This document shows, one piece after another, positions 30,659 through 39,183 of a stretch of 64,000 nt of DNA (the stretch's first letter is position 1; every line of letters begins with the position of its first letter). The translations under genes and the position numbers were made by a program. Where the stretch lies: assembly GCA_900467185.1 (NCBI GenBank), contig UBPA01000001.1, positions 48,480 to 112,479 of the forward strand, written 5' to 3'. The notes beneath the pieces were generated by a model. That model made no database searches. It had not been told where the DNA came from and was given only the letters and a program-made list of their open reading frames with translations. The stretch is from Hyphomicrobiales bacterium (lineage in GTDB: Bacteria > Pseudomonadota > Alphaproteobacteria > Rhizobiales > Rhizobiaceae).

Positions 30659-31270
30659 ATGTTTCCGGACGTCAACGGTACTGGTAAATCGCGTTTCCTC
30701 CGGGCTTTGGCTCTTCTCGTCGTCGCCGCACCGCTTGCGGCCTGTGCGGGCAAGCCGAGCAACGACACCTACAGCCTGTCATCCGTGCCGTCCGTCGAAG
30801 GACCGGCTGCGACGTCCAAGCAGATCCTCGTGCCCGAGCCGACGGCGCTGAAGGCGCTCGACAGCGACCAGATCGTCATCCGGCTGTCCGGCTCCGAGCT
30901 GCAATATCTGGCGAAATCGCAGTGGGGCGACCGCCTGCCGCGCATGGTGCAGTCGAAGCTGGTTCAGGCCTTCGAGAACAGCGGCAAGGTCGGCGGCGTC
31001 GGAAAGCCGGGCGAGGGGCTCGCCATCGACTATCAGGTCGTCACCGAAATCCGCTCCTTCGAGGTGGACACGACGGGGTCGCGCACGGCCGTGGTGGAGA
31101 TCTTCGCCAAGATCGTCAATGATCGCAACGGCACCGTGCGTGCCCAAAAGGCCTTCCGCGCCACCGTGCCCGTTTCCGGCACCGGCGCTCCGGCCTATAT
31201 CAAGGGTCTGGACGGGGCGGGCGCCCGCGTCGTGGCCGATATCGTGCGCTGGACGCTGACGGCGATCTGA
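30659..31270 (+). CDS. ABC-type transport auxiliary lipoprotein (PqiC/DUF330-like)
   Basis: The 203-residue protein has a lipoprotein signal (LALLVVAAPLAACAGKPSND; lipobox LAAC) and a domain like PqiC/YmbA: TYSLSSVPSVEGP and SGSELQYLAKSQWGDRLPRMV. It would sit on the outer membrane or periplasmic face and work with the upstream MCE protein. This takes the position an MlaC would have in E. coli. A 228-bp gap separates it from mlaD; that gap holds a hairpin around 30471-30505 and no gene. A strong terminator follows, so it ends the operon. Confidence 0.85.
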   Translation: MFPDVNGTGKSRFLRALALLVVAAPLAACAGKPSNDTYSLSSVPSVEGPAATSKQILVPEPTALKALDSDQIVIRLSGSELQYLAKSQWGDRLPRMVQSKLVQAFENSGKVGGVGKPGEGLAIDYQVVTEIRSFEVDTTGSRTAVVEIFAKIVNDRNGTVRAQKAFRATVPVSGTGAPAYIKGLDGAGARVVADIVRWTLTAI

Positions 31271-31290
31271 GACCGGTACTGTTTCAAACC

Positions 31291-31326
31291 ACAAAGGCTG
31301 CAGGGCGATCGCTCTGCAGCCTTTGT
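31291..31326 (+). terminator. Terminator of mla operon
   Basis: A 13-bp stem (31291-31303 with 31314-31326; core AAAGGCTGCAG/CTGCAGCCTTT) around a ten-base loop ends in a T-rich run (TTTGTCGTTTC). Confidence 0.8.
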
Positions 31327-31395
31327 CGTTTCAGGGCACCTGTGGACGATGCGAGGCCGGAACGCTCCGCTTCGACACCGGCACGCACCGTTTCC

Positions 31396-31671
31396 TCAGG
31401 TCCGCATGTCCGGGATCGTCAGCTGATTGACCACCTCGTCCACGCCCTCAACGGAGCTGGCCGCTTCCACGGCGCGATCTGCCTCTTCGGGCGAGCCGAT
31501 GAAGCCGGAGAGGACGATGGTGTTGCCACGGGAGACAACGCTGACGTCGCTTGCCTCGATGTCCCGCATCGCGGCCAGCGTGTCGGCCACGCGCGTTTCC
31601 AGATCCGCAGGCTGGTTGGCGGCCGCGTCGCCCGGGTCCGTGCCGAAGAACGTCCGTTCCTTGTACACCAT
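31396..31671 (-). CDS. BON domain protein
   Basis: The 91-residue protein has one BON domain (about 22-88) with LETRVADTLAAMRDIEASDV, VVSRGNTIVLSGFIGSPEEA and VEGVDEVVNQLTI. BON domains bind membranes or ligands and are common in stress proteins such as OsmY; no signal peptide is visible here. I chose the ATG at 31671 because GGAG lies eight bases upstream; two earlier ATGs at 31677 and 31704 are in frame. It is in front of hemF on the same strand but downstream of it in transcription. Confidence 0.82.
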   Translation of the reverse strand: MVYKERTFFGTDPGDAAANQPADLETRVADTLAAMRDIEASDVSVVSRGNTIVLSGFIGSPEEADRAVEAASSVEGVDEVVNQLTIPDMRT

Positions 31672-31746
31672 CGTCATAGCTCCTCTGATCCCGTGCTTAT
31701 GCACGAGTGGACAACGTCGATGACGCGGATTGGTTGCGACCGGCGC

Positions 31747-32658
31747 CTACGGGTAGCGCACGACCGGCGGCAGCGAGGAGAGGATCGAGTCGACATTCCC
31801 TCCGGTCTTCAGACCGAAGATGGTGCCGCGGTCGTAGAGCAGGTTGAACTCGACATAGCGCCCGCGCCGGACGAGCTGCTCGTCGCGATCCTCCTCCGTC
31901 CAGGGGGTGTTGAAATTGGCGCGGACGATCTTCGGGTAGAGCATGGCGAAGGCGCGGCCGACATCCTGCGTGAAGGCGAAGTCCGCGTCCCAGCCGCCCT
32001 GTTCGTCAGGCGAGTGCAGCCAGTCGTAGAAGATGCCGCCCGTGCCGCGCGGCTCGTTGCGGTGCTTCAGGAAGAAATACTCGTCGCACCAGGCCTTGTA
32101 GCGGGCGTGATCGGCGACGGCGTGACGGCCGCAGGCGATTTCGAGGCCCTTGTGGAAGAGGATCGTATCGGGGTCGGTCATGACCCGGCGCCGGTCGAGC
32201 ACGGGGGTGAGGTCCGCGCCGCCGCCAAACCACTGGCTGGTGGTCACGACCATGCGCGTGTTCATATGCACGGCAGGCACATTGGGGTTCACCGGATGGG
32301 CGATCAGCGAAATGCCGGATGCCCAGAACCGGGGATCCTCCGTTGCGCCGGGGATCTGTGCGCGGAACTCCGGCGAGAACTCGCCATGGACGGTGGAGGT
32401 GTGCACGCCGACCTTCTCGAAGACGCGTCCCGCCATCATCGACATGACGCCGCCACCGCCTTCGCCGCCGTCGCGCTGCCAGGGTTTCCGCTCGAAACGG
32501 CCGGGAGGCTCGTCGGAAAGCGGACCCGTCAGATCGGTCTCGATGGCCTCCAGCGCCGCGCAGATCGTGTCGCGCAGGTTTTCGAACCAGGCGCGGGCGC
32601 GCAGCTTCTTGTCCTCGATGTCGTCGGGCAAGCCGGGTGGCAGGTCGGGTCGTTCCAT
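31747..32658 (-). CDS. hemF: Oxygen-dependent coproporphyrinogen III oxidase HemF
   Basis: HemF converts coproporphyrinogen III to protoporphyrinogen IX with oxygen in heme synthesis. The 303-residue protein (family norm) has [21 protein letters not shown] (in part), [23 protein letters not shown], the dimer/active-site stretch GIFYDWL and the C-terminal [15 protein letters not shown] with [18 protein letters not shown] chose the ATG at 32658 ([13 protein letters not shown]) because AAGGA lies upstream and relatives start there. A rhizobial palindromic repeat lies in its upstream region. Confidence 0.96.
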   Translation of the reverse strand: MERPDLPPGLPDDIEDKKLRARAWFENLRDTICAALEAIETDLTGPLSDEPPGRFERKPWQRDGGEGGGGVMSMMAGRVFEKVGVHTSTVHGEFSPEFRAQIPGATEDPRFWASGISLIAHPVNPNVPAVHMNTRMVVTTSQWFGGGADLTPVLDRRRVMTDPDTILFHKGLEIACGRHAVADHARYKAWCDEYFFLKHRNEPRGTGGIFYDWLHSPDEQGGWDADFAFTQDVGRAFAMLYPKIVRANFNTPWTEEDRDEQLVRRGRYVEFNLLYDRGTIFGLKTGGNVDSILSSLPPVVRYP

Positions 32659-32693
32659 CGCGGCCGTCCTTGATGCGTCGCGTTCGCGCATTC

Positions 32694-32746
32694 CTAGAGT
32701 GTCTCTTCGGGATCAGCGGATTCTCCGTATCCCGGCGAAACTCTAG
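32694..32746. repeat. Palindromic intergenic repeat upstream of hemF
   Basis: CTAGAGT (32694-32700) and ACTCTAG (32740-32746) flank an imperfect 53-bp hairpin with inner arms around cgggat/atcccg. It resembles the tctaga-ended palindromes scattered between genes in Rhizobiaceae. It may contain or displace the hemF promoter. The rest of 32659-32939 shows no gene. Confidence 0.55.
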
Positions 32747-32939
32747 ACCATTCCGATGACGAGCGGAATTCCGGGGTCAGCCTATCCTGTTGTTTTAGCG
32801 GATTTGCCGCAGTGTCTGCGCCCGTCGCCGAAGGATCGCCGTCCGCCGCCCGCGCGCGTGATTCGACTCGCAAAAATGCGGCGCGGTGCTTATCTTGCTT
32901 GCCAACACCATCTCTCTCCGGATGACGAAAGGGCGTGGC

Positions 32940-33200
32940 ATGGCAAGACCTCCGGCACCTCCATCGCTCGATGGCTTGAAGCGCCAGATCGCGCGGCATC
33001 GCGCGCAGCATGCCGAGAGCGGTGGCGGGCTGTTCGTCCGCGAGACCTTCCTACTCGATCGCCCCGCCGCGCGGCAGAAGGCGCAGGAATGGTTCGAGCA
33101 TTTTCCGAAGGCCGCCTACTGGACCGAGGTCGAGAGCTGGCGGCAGCTCGAGGGCGACAAGATCGAGTTCACCATGCGACGCCTGCCGACCGCCGATTAA
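32940..33200 (+). CDS. Conserved-looking small hypothetical protein
   Basis: The 86-residue ORF (MARPPAPPSLDGLKRQIARH) contains GGLFVRETFLLDRPAARQKA and WFEHFPKAAYWTEVESW. The pattern of charged and aromatic residues and the codon use look like a real protein. The ATG at 32940 follows AAAGGG; other in-frame ATGs are at 32886 and 32922. I do not recognise a family. It converges with trmL, overlapping its end by four bases. Confidence 0.6.
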   Translation: MARPPAPPSLDGLKRQIARHRAQHAESGGGLFVRETFLLDRPAARQKAQEWFEHFPKAAYWTEVESWRQLEGDKIEFTMRRLPTAD

Positions 33201-33679
33201 ACTGCCGATGGGTCGGGGTCGGCCGGATCGGTCGATGTCTGGCGCAGCGCTTCGCCCGCGATCATCGCCACGGACATGGCGAGGTTGAGCGAGCGCTGGC
33301 CTGCCACCATGGGAATGGTGACCCGCGCATCCGCCGCCGCATGGACGTTGTCCGGCACGCCCGCGCTTTCGCGGCCGAAGAGCAGCGTATCCCCGGGCGC
33401 GAAGGCGAAGCGCGTATAGGGCAGGGCCGCCTTGGTGCTGGCCAGCACCAGCCGCCGGCCCTCCCGCAGGCGCATCTCCTCGAAGGAAAGCCAGTTGACG
33501 TGCCGCGCGAGCGTGACGGAGGCGATATAGTCGAGGCCGGCGCGCTTGAGGTTCCTGTCCGACAGGTCGAAGCCGGCGGGCTCGATGATATCGACGCCGA
33601 GGCCGAGGCAGGCGGCGAGGCGCAGGATGGTGCCGGTGTTTCCGGCGATATCGGGCTGGTAGAGGGCGATGCGCAGCAT
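33197..33679 (-). CDS. trmL: tRNA (cytidine(34)-2'-O)-methyltransferase TrmL
   Basis: TrmL methylates the wobble ribose of tRNA-Leu isoacceptors using S-adenosylmethionine. The 160-residue SPOUT protein has the N-terminal LYQPDIAGNTGTILRLAACL, the middle LVLASTKAALPYTRFAF, LLFGRESAGVPDNVHAAAD and the knot motif IPMVAGQRSLNLAMSVAMI. Length and motifs agree with the family. It is convergent with the small ORF at 32940. Confidence 0.94.
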   Translation of the reverse strand: MLRIALYQPDIAGNTGTILRLAACLGLGVDIIEPAGFDLSDRNLKRAGLDYIASVTLARHVNWLSFEEMRLREGRRLVLASTKAALPYTRFAFAPGDTLLFGRESAGVPDNVHAAADARVTIPMVAGQRSLNLAMSVAMIAGEALRQTSTDPADPDPSAV

Positions 33680-33828
33680 GACTGTCGGTTAGGCGATCCG
33701 TGCCGAATTGGCAACAGCGGGCGCCGGTGTCGTCCGGCAGGGCGAAAAAACGCCTTCCGCGATCTGGTGCGGGCGTGAAAAATTGGTTAAGAGGTTGCCA
33801 GCGCCACACGAACCCTACGGAGGACTGC

Positions 33829-33900
33829 ATGGATATCTCAGTGACCGTCAACCTCCGGGCGACCTGGCTCCGACCCGTTCGGACCGCCTATCGCCGCTGA
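33829..33900 (+). CDS. Putative 23-residue leader peptide ahead of ABC exporter
   Basis: A short ORF opens with ATG at 33829 behind a full GGAGG (33819-33823, spacing five), which is better than most real starts in this window. It encodes a 23-residue Arg-rich peptide (MDISVTVNLRATW and ending TAYRR, five Arg codons in the last 14). It stops 237 bases before the ABC exporter at 34138. The space between holds an inverted repeat (34017-34084) and two smaller hairpins (34080-34098 and 34098-34124). The layout fits a regulatory leader peptide, but chance cannot be excluded. The rest of 33680-34137 shows no gene. Confidence 0.45.
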   Translation: MDISVTVNLRATWLRPVRTAYRR

Positions 33901-34016
33901 CCGGTTCGCGCCGCTTCTTCTCCCTTTCAGGATAGACCAGCGCCGCTCGCCAGGGTCCGATCGCGCTCTTTCGACGCCGATCGCCGTGAAGGCCGCCTGA
34001 CGCCCCTTGCGGCTCC

Positions 34017-34084
34017 GTCATCCCGAATGCGGACGTGTCCGCCTTCCCATCACCCTCTTTCTCGCCGCGATCCCTCGGGATGAC
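34017..34084. repeat. Inverted repeat in ABC exporter leader
   Basis: GTCATCCCGA (34017-34026) and TCGGGATGAC (34075-34084) are perfect 10-bp arms around 48 bases containing a smaller GCGGA/TCCGC hairpin. The ends resemble common rhizobial intergenic repeats. It lies between the short ORF at 33829 and the exporter gene and could fold in the leader RNA. Confidence 0.5.
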
Positions 34085-34137
34085 CGTTTTCCGGTCGTCA
34101 AGGGTCGCTCCGGAATCTCCTTGACTGGGAGCCTATC

Positions 34138-35994
34138 ATGTTCGGCTGGTTTGAATCCCGCCTCGAAGCCTATCCGCAGGAGGAGCCGAAAGCGCCTCCG
34201 ACAGGCCTGTTCGCTTTCTGCTGGCACTATTCCCGGCCGGCGGCCCCGTGGCTGTTCATCATGGCGTTCTGCTCCATGCTGATCGCCATCGGCGAAGTCG
34301 CGCTGTTCCAGTTTCTCGGCAGTCTGGTCGACTGGCTGTCGGATGCCGACCGCGCGACGTTCCTCCAGACGGAGGGGACGCGGCTCATGGTCATGGGGGC
34401 GATTATTCTCGTTGGCCTGCCGGGCATCGTCGCGCTGAACTCCATGGTCATGCACCAGATTCTGCTCGGCAACTACCCGATGATCGCCCGCTGGCAGATG
34501 CATCGCTATCTGCTGCGCCAGAGCATGACGTTCTTTGCCAACGAGTTCGCCGGGCGCGTTGCGACCAAGGTCATGCAGACCTCGCTCGCGGTCCGCGAGA
34601 CGGTGATGAAGATCCTCGACGTCTTCGTCTATGTCGTCAGCTATTTCGTCTCGATGCTGGTCGTCGTGGCCGCGGCCGACTGGCGGCTGCTGGCGCCGCT
34701 CGTCGTGTGGATGGCCTGCTATATCGGCATCGTCGCCTATTTCGTGCCGCGCCTGCGCAAGATCTCCAAGGAGCAGGCGGATACGCGCTCGATGATGACG
34801 GGGCGGATCGTCGACAGCTACACCAACATCGCGACCGTCAAGCTGTTCTCGCATGCGGGCCGGGAGGAGGTCTATGCCAAGGACAGCATGGACGCCTTCC
34901 TCGGCACGGTGCACAAGCAGATGCGCAAGGTCACGCTGTTCCATGTGCTGGTCTACACCAACAACTGCATCGCGCTGTTTGCCATCGCGTCGCTCGGCAT
35001 CCATCTGTGGATGACCAGCGACGTCTCGATCGGCTCGATCGCGATCGCCGTCTCGCTCGCCATGCGCATCAACGGCATGTCGCAGTGGGTGATGTGGGAG
35101 GTTTCGGCGCTGTTCGAGAATATCGGCACGGTCTATGACGGCATGTCGATGATGACGAAGGCGCACGACATCGTCGATGCCCCCGATGCCAAGGTGCTCG
35201 ACGCATCGCGCGGCGGGATCGTCTTCGACGCCATCGGCTTCGACTACGGCAAGCACAAGCAGGTCATCGAACGGCTGTCGCTGTCGATCGCGCCGGGCGA
35301 GAAGGTCGGTCTGGTCGGCCGATCGGGCGCGGGCAAGACGACGCTGATGAACGTGCTCCTGCGGTTCTACGACCTGAAATCGGGGCGCATCCTGATCGAC
35401 GGGCAGGATATCGCCGCGGTGACGCAGGACAGCCTGCGCCGGCAGATCGGCGTGGTGACGCAGGATACCTCGCTGCTGCACCGCTCCATTCGCGACAACA
35501 TCGCCTATGGCCGGCCGGAGGCGAGCGACGCGGAGATCATCGCGGCGGCCAAGCGCGCGAATGCCTGGGACTTCATCGCGATCCTCGAGGACAATCAGGG
35601 TCGGAAGGGTCTCGACGCCCAGGTCGGCGAACGCGGCGTCAAGCTGTCCGGCGGCCAGCGGCAGCGGATCGCGATCGCGCGCGTCTTCCTCAAGGACGCA
35701 CCGATCCTGATCCTCGACGAGGCGACCTCGGCGCTGGACTCGGAGGTGGAGCAGGCCATTCAGGAGAACCTCTTCGCCCTGATGTCCGGCAAGACCGTCA
35801 TCGCCATCGCCCACCGGCTCTCGACGCTGACGGAGATGGACCGGCTCGTCATTCTCGAACAGGGCGAGATCATCCAGACCGGCACCCATGCCGCGCTGGT
35901 GCAGGAGAAGGGGCTGTATGCGGATCTGTGGTCGCGGCAGTCGGGCGGGTTCCTGCAGGAGGATGGGGACGCGAAGGACGAGGCTGCGGAGTAG
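34138..35994 (+). CDS. ABC transporter, fused permease and ATPase (exporter type)
   Basis: The 618-residue half-transporter has six membrane helices (about 35-330, e.g. ILVGLPGIVALNSMVMHQIL, FVYVVSYFVSMLVVVAAADW) and a C-terminal ATPase with Walker A GLVGRSGAGKTTLMN, Q-loop VVTQDTSLLHRSIRDNIAYG, signature KLSGGQRQRIAIARVF, Walker B PILILDEATSALDSE and His-loop AHRLSTL. This is the multidrug/lipid exporter class (MsbA/MdlB-like). The downstream gene at 36304 is a close paralogue, so the two may form a heterodimer. GGGAG precedes the ATG by six bases. The substrate is unknown. Confidence 0.9.
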   Translation: MFGWFESRLEAYPQEEPKAPPTGLFAFCWHYSRPAAPWLFIMAFCSMLIAIGEVALFQFLGSLVDWLSDADRATFLQTEGTRLMVMGAIILVGLPGIVALNSMVMHQILLGNYPMIARWQMHRYLLRQSMTFFANEFAGRVATKVMQTSLAVRETVMKILDVFVYVVSYFVSMLVVVAAADWRLLAPLVVWMACYIGIVAYFVPRLRKISKEQADTRSMMTGRIVDSYTNIATVKLFSHAGREEVYAKDSMDAFLGTVHKQMRKVTLFHVLVYTNNCIALFAIASLGIHLWMTSDVSIGSIAIAVSLAMRINGMSQWVMWEVSALFENIGTVYDGMSMMTKAHDIVDAPDAKVLDASRGGIVFDAIGFDYGKHKQVIERLSLSIAPGEKVGLVGRSGAGKTTLMNVLLRFYDLKSGRILIDGQDIAAVTQDSLRRQIGVVTQDTSLLHRSIRDNIAYGRPEASDAEIIAAAKRANAWDFIAILEDNQGRKGLDAQVGERGVKLSGGQRQRIAIARVFLKDAPILILDEATSALDSEVEQAIQENLFALMSGKTVIAIAHRLSTLTEMDRLVILEQGEIIQTGTHAALVQEKGLYADLWSRQSGGFLQEDGDAKDEAAE

Positions 35995-36033
35995 CCGCCT
36001 CGGGTCTTTCGGACCGGTCTCCTCGTCGGGCTC

Positions 36034-36200
36034 GGTGGGTGGGGCTGCCCCCCACCCTAGCCCTCTCCCCGCGCGCGGGGAGAGGGGACGCGGTTGCGGT
36101 ATCTCGTTTCCGTTGTGGCTTATTCGCGACGTGCCGTGGCTCGCTTGTGGTCTCTTCTCCCCGCGTGCGGGAAGAAGATGCCGGCAGGCAGATGAGGGGC
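36034..36200. repeat. Rhizobial intergenic mosaic-type repeat
   Basis: The gap between the two ABC genes (35995-36303) is filled largely by a composite repeat. It includes a perfect 26-bp palindrome CCCTCTCCCCGCG/CGCGGGGAGAGGG at 36061-36086. A second near-palindrome, TCTTCTCCCCGC with GCGGGAAGAAGA, lies at 36153-36178, followed by gccggcaggcagatgagggg. The style matches RIME-like elements of rhizobia. No gene is seen in this stretch. Such stems may stabilise or end the upstream mRNA. Confidence 0.65.
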
Positions 36201-36303
36201 TGGTCGTATCATGAAACATATCGTCTGATCATGGACGGAATTTAACGCGCGCCCGCGGCCCGCGTGCATTGTCGTGACCCGCCCGGCGCGTATATTCCAG
36301 CCC

Positions 36304-38172
36304 ATGTTCCTGCGCCCCGTCTTCCGCTTCTTCGAAACCTGGATCCAGCCCTTCGCCTACCGGGAGGCCCTGCAGCCGCCGCGGGGGCTGGTGGGGTTCA
36401 TCTGGTTCTATATCCGCCAGGCCAAGACGCCGTTCGTCGCCATGCTGGTGCTTGGCGGCATGAGTGCTGCGATCGAGGCGGCGCTGTTCTGGTTCGTCGG
36501 GCGGCTCGTGGACATTCTGGCGACGGTCGATCGGGCTGCCGGGTGGGAGGGGCTGCTGGCGACCCATGGGCGGGAGCTGGTGGGGATGCTGCTTCTCATC
36601 GGCATCGTCCGGTTCGTCGTGACGCTCGTCATGGCCCTGGTCGACCAGCAGATCATCACGCCCGGCTTCTACAATCTGGTGCGCTGGCAGTCCTACCTGC
36701 ATGTCGCGCGGCAGTCGGTCTCCTTCTTCCAGAACGATTTTTCCGGGCGCATCGTCACCAAGGTCTGGTCCGGGGGGCAGGCGGCCGGCGACGTCGTGAC
36801 CTCGCTGATGGAGAGCGTCTGGTTCGTCGGCATCTATTCCGTCTCGACGCTGGTGCTGGTCGGGCAGCTGGATCTGACGATGGCGGCCGTGGTGCTCGTG
36901 TGGCTGGTCGTCTTCTCGGCCCTCGCGCGCTATTTCGTGCCGCGTATCCGGGCGCACTCCAAGGAAACGGCGGAGGCCTCCTCCATGCTGTCGGGCCGCA
37001 TGGTCGATGCCTATTCGAACATCCAGACGCTGAAGCTGTTCGGTCGCGACGAGGAAAACGACCGTTACATGCGCGACGGCTTCGACACCTTTCAGGCGAC
37101 GACGCTGCGGTTTACCCGGTTCATCACCGGCGTGCGCGCCTCGATGGCGCTGCTGTCCGGCATCATGATCGTGACGATGGCAGCCCTTGCCGTGCATCTG
37201 TGGCTGGCCGGGGCGATCAGCTCCGGCGCCGTGGCCTTCACGCTGGCGCTGGTCCTGCGGCTGAATTTTCTGCTGTCGCGCATGATGGTACAGTTCAACG
37301 GCATCATGCGCAACATCGGCACGATCCAGAACGCGGCCGACATGATCGCCCAGCCGATCGACCTCGTGGACAAGCCACAGGCGCGCGATCTGGTGGTGCG
37401 CCAGCCGGGCATCGCGTTCGAGGGAATCCGCTTCCATTACGGCCGCGGAAAGGGCGTCATCGACGATCTCTCGCTGACGATCCGGCCAGGCGAGAAGGTG
37501 GGCATCGTCGGGCGGTCGGGGGCTGGGAAATCGACCCTCGTCAACCTGCTGCTGCGCTTCTACGATCTGGAAGGCGGGCGCATCACCATCGACGGGCAGG
37601 ACATCGCCGGCGTGCGGCAGGAATCGCTGCGGGCGCAGATCGGCATGGTCAGCCAGGATACGTCGCTGCTGCACCGCTCGATTCGCGACAACATCCTCTT
37701 CGGACGGCCGGACGCCGACGACCGGGCCCTGCGGCTGGCAGCCGAACAAGCGGAGGCGCTGGCGTTCATCGAGCGGCTGGAAGACCAGCGCGGGCGCACC
37801 GGCTTCGATGCGCATGTGGGCGAGCGTGGCATCAAGTTTTCGGGCGGGCAGCGCCAGCGGATCGCCATCGCCCGCGTCATGCTGAAGGACGCGCCGATCC
37901 TCGTGCTGGACGAGGCGACGTCGGCACTCGATTCGGAGGTCGAGGCCGCCATTCAGGACAATCTGGACACGCTGATGACCGGCAAGACCGTGCTGGCCAT
38001 CGCCCACCGCCTCTCGACCATCGCCGCGCTCGACCGGCTGATCGTGATGGATGCCGGCGCGATCGTCCAGGACGGCACGCATGCGCAGCTGGTTGCGGAA
38101 AAGGGGCTCTATGCCGAACTCTGGTCGCGCCAGTCCGGCGGGTTTCTGGCCCGGGACGACGTGGCGCCGTGA
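36304..38172 (+). CDS. ABC transporter, fused permease and ATPase (exporter type), paralogue
   Basis: The 622-residue half-transporter has a six-helix domain (about 40-335) and an ATPase with Walker A GIVGRSGAGKSTLVN, Q-loop MVSQDTSLLHRSIRDNILFG, signature KFSGGQRQRIAIARVM, Walker B PILVLDEATSALDSE and AHRLSTI. It shares phrases with the upstream exporter across the whole length, pointing to a tandem duplication. I chose the ATG at 36304; a GTG at 36274 is in frame. A composite repeat separates the two genes. It converges with the phosphatase-family gene, 11 bases apart. Confidence 0.9.
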   Translation: MFLRPVFRFFETWIQPFAYREALQPPRGLVGFIWFYIRQAKTPFVAMLVLGGMSAAIEAALFWFVGRLVDILATVDRAAGWEGLLATHGRELVGMLLLIGIVRFVVTLVMALVDQQIITPGFYNLVRWQSYLHVARQSVSFFQNDFSGRIVTKVWSGGQAAGDVVTSLMESVWFVGIYSVSTLVLVGQLDLTMAAVVLVWLVVFSALARYFVPRIRAHSKETAEASSMLSGRMVDAYSNIQTLKLFGRDEENDRYMRDGFDTFQATTLRFTRFITGVRASMALLSGIMIVTMAALAVHLWLAGAISSGAVAFTLALVLRLNFLLSRMMVQFNGIMRNIGTIQNAADMIAQPIDLVDKPQARDLVVRQPGIAFEGIRFHYGRGKGVIDDLSLTIRPGEKVGIVGRSGAGKSTLVNLLLRFYDLEGGRITIDGQDIAGVRQESLRAQIGMVSQDTSLLHRSIRDNILFGRPDADDRALRLAAEQAEALAFIERLEDQRGRTGFDAHVGERGIKFSGGQRQRIAIARVMLKDAPILVLDEATSALDSEVEAAIQDNLDTLMTGKTVLAIAHRLSTIAALDRLIVMDAGAIVQDGTHAQLVAEKGLYAELWSRQSGGFLARDDVAP

Positions 38173-38183
38173 CCCCGCTGCGA

Positions 38184-39131
38184 TCAGGGCTTGCGGACGG
38201 CGAAGTCGGCGACGAGGCCGTAATGGTTCGAGCCATAATCGCGGTCGAGACGCGTTACCGATAGCGGCACGAGCGGCGGGCGGCTGTAGATGTGATCGAT
38301 GGCAACGCCGAGACCGGTCTCGGCCAGCGACACGGGCCATGTCGCCGGCTCGCGCGGCACGGTGCGCAGACGCAGGTGACGCAGCATCCTCTGCATGTCC
38401 GGCGCGATGGTGCCGGAGTTGAAGTCGCCGGAGAGCACCAGCGGTTCCCTCGTGTTGCGCATGAAGGCGGCAAGGCGATCGAGCTCCCTCATGTGGTAAT
38501 TGTCGAAGAAGGGCTTCGACAGATGGGCGGCCACCATGCGGAAGCTGCCGCCGGGTGCCGCGATGCGCGCCGACATCACCCGGTCCTTGCGCAGATCGCT
38601 GAGATCGCCGACGGAGACGTCGCTCATCGGGTGCTTCGAGAACATCACGAGATCGCAGGTGGGGGTTCGTTCGCCGCAGCCCAGCCGATAGGGATAGGCG
38701 GCTTGAAGCCGTTGCAGCTGCATGAACAGGGGCGCGGCTTCCAGAACGACCGCAACATCCGCATTCGACGCCATCAGCATGTCGGCGACATCCGTCGCGC
38801 CCTCGAGATTCTCCGCCAGCATGTTGAAGGAGAGGATCCTCAGACGCGACCCTGCGGCGCGGTCCGCGTCCGTCGCTTCGATGGCGAACTCGCGCTTCAT
38901 CAGGACGGCGTGGCCGGCGAGCGCGAGCGACAGAACGAGAAGCAGCAGGCTCGTCCGGCTGCGGGTGACGGCGAAAGACGCGAGCATGGCGACGGCGATC
39001 GCCAAAGCGGCGTGCGCCTGCATGCTGTTGAGCAGCAGCAGCGGCCACAGCGTGCCGAGATAGCGGAGGGCGCAGAGGGCAAGGCCGAGGGCTGCAAGCG
39101 TATTGAGAACAAGGGCAACGGTCTTGCGCAT
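38184..39131 (-). CDS. Endonuclease/exonuclease/phosphatase family membrane protein
   Basis: The 315-residue protein has three predicted N-terminal helices (TVALVLNTLAALGLALCAL; a second near LWPLLLLNSMQAHAALAIAV; a third near LLLLVLSLALAGHAVLM) and a C-terminal EEP domain (about 105-315) with RILSFNML, VAVVLEAAPLF, PLVLSGDFNSG and GVAIDHIYSRP, DYGSNHYGLVADF. The active-site Glu, Asp-Phe-Asn and terminal His are all present. Members act on DNA, phospholipids or inositol phosphates, so the substrate is open. The ATG at 39131 gives a normal first helix; the frame is open further upstream without support. Confidence 0.82.
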   Translation of the reverse strand: MRKTVALVLNTLAALGLALCALRYLGTLWPLLLLNSMQAHAALAIAVAMLASFAVTRSRTSLLLLVLSLALAGHAVLMKREFAIEATDADRAAGSRLRILSFNMLAENLEGATDVADMLMASNADVAVVLEAAPLFMQLQRLQAAYPYRLGCGERTPTCDLVMFSKHPMSDVSVGDLSDLRKDRVMSARIAAPGGSFRMVAAHLSKPFFDNYHMRELDRLAAFMRNTREPLVLSGDFNSGTIAPDMQRMLRHLRLRTVPREPATWPVSLAETGLGVAIDHIYSRPPLVPLSVTRLDRDYGSNHYGLVADFAVRKP

Positions 39132-39183
39132 GCAGGGACTTTCTCTGCCGATCCGGTGCATGGCGGGTAGCATGAAGACGGGC

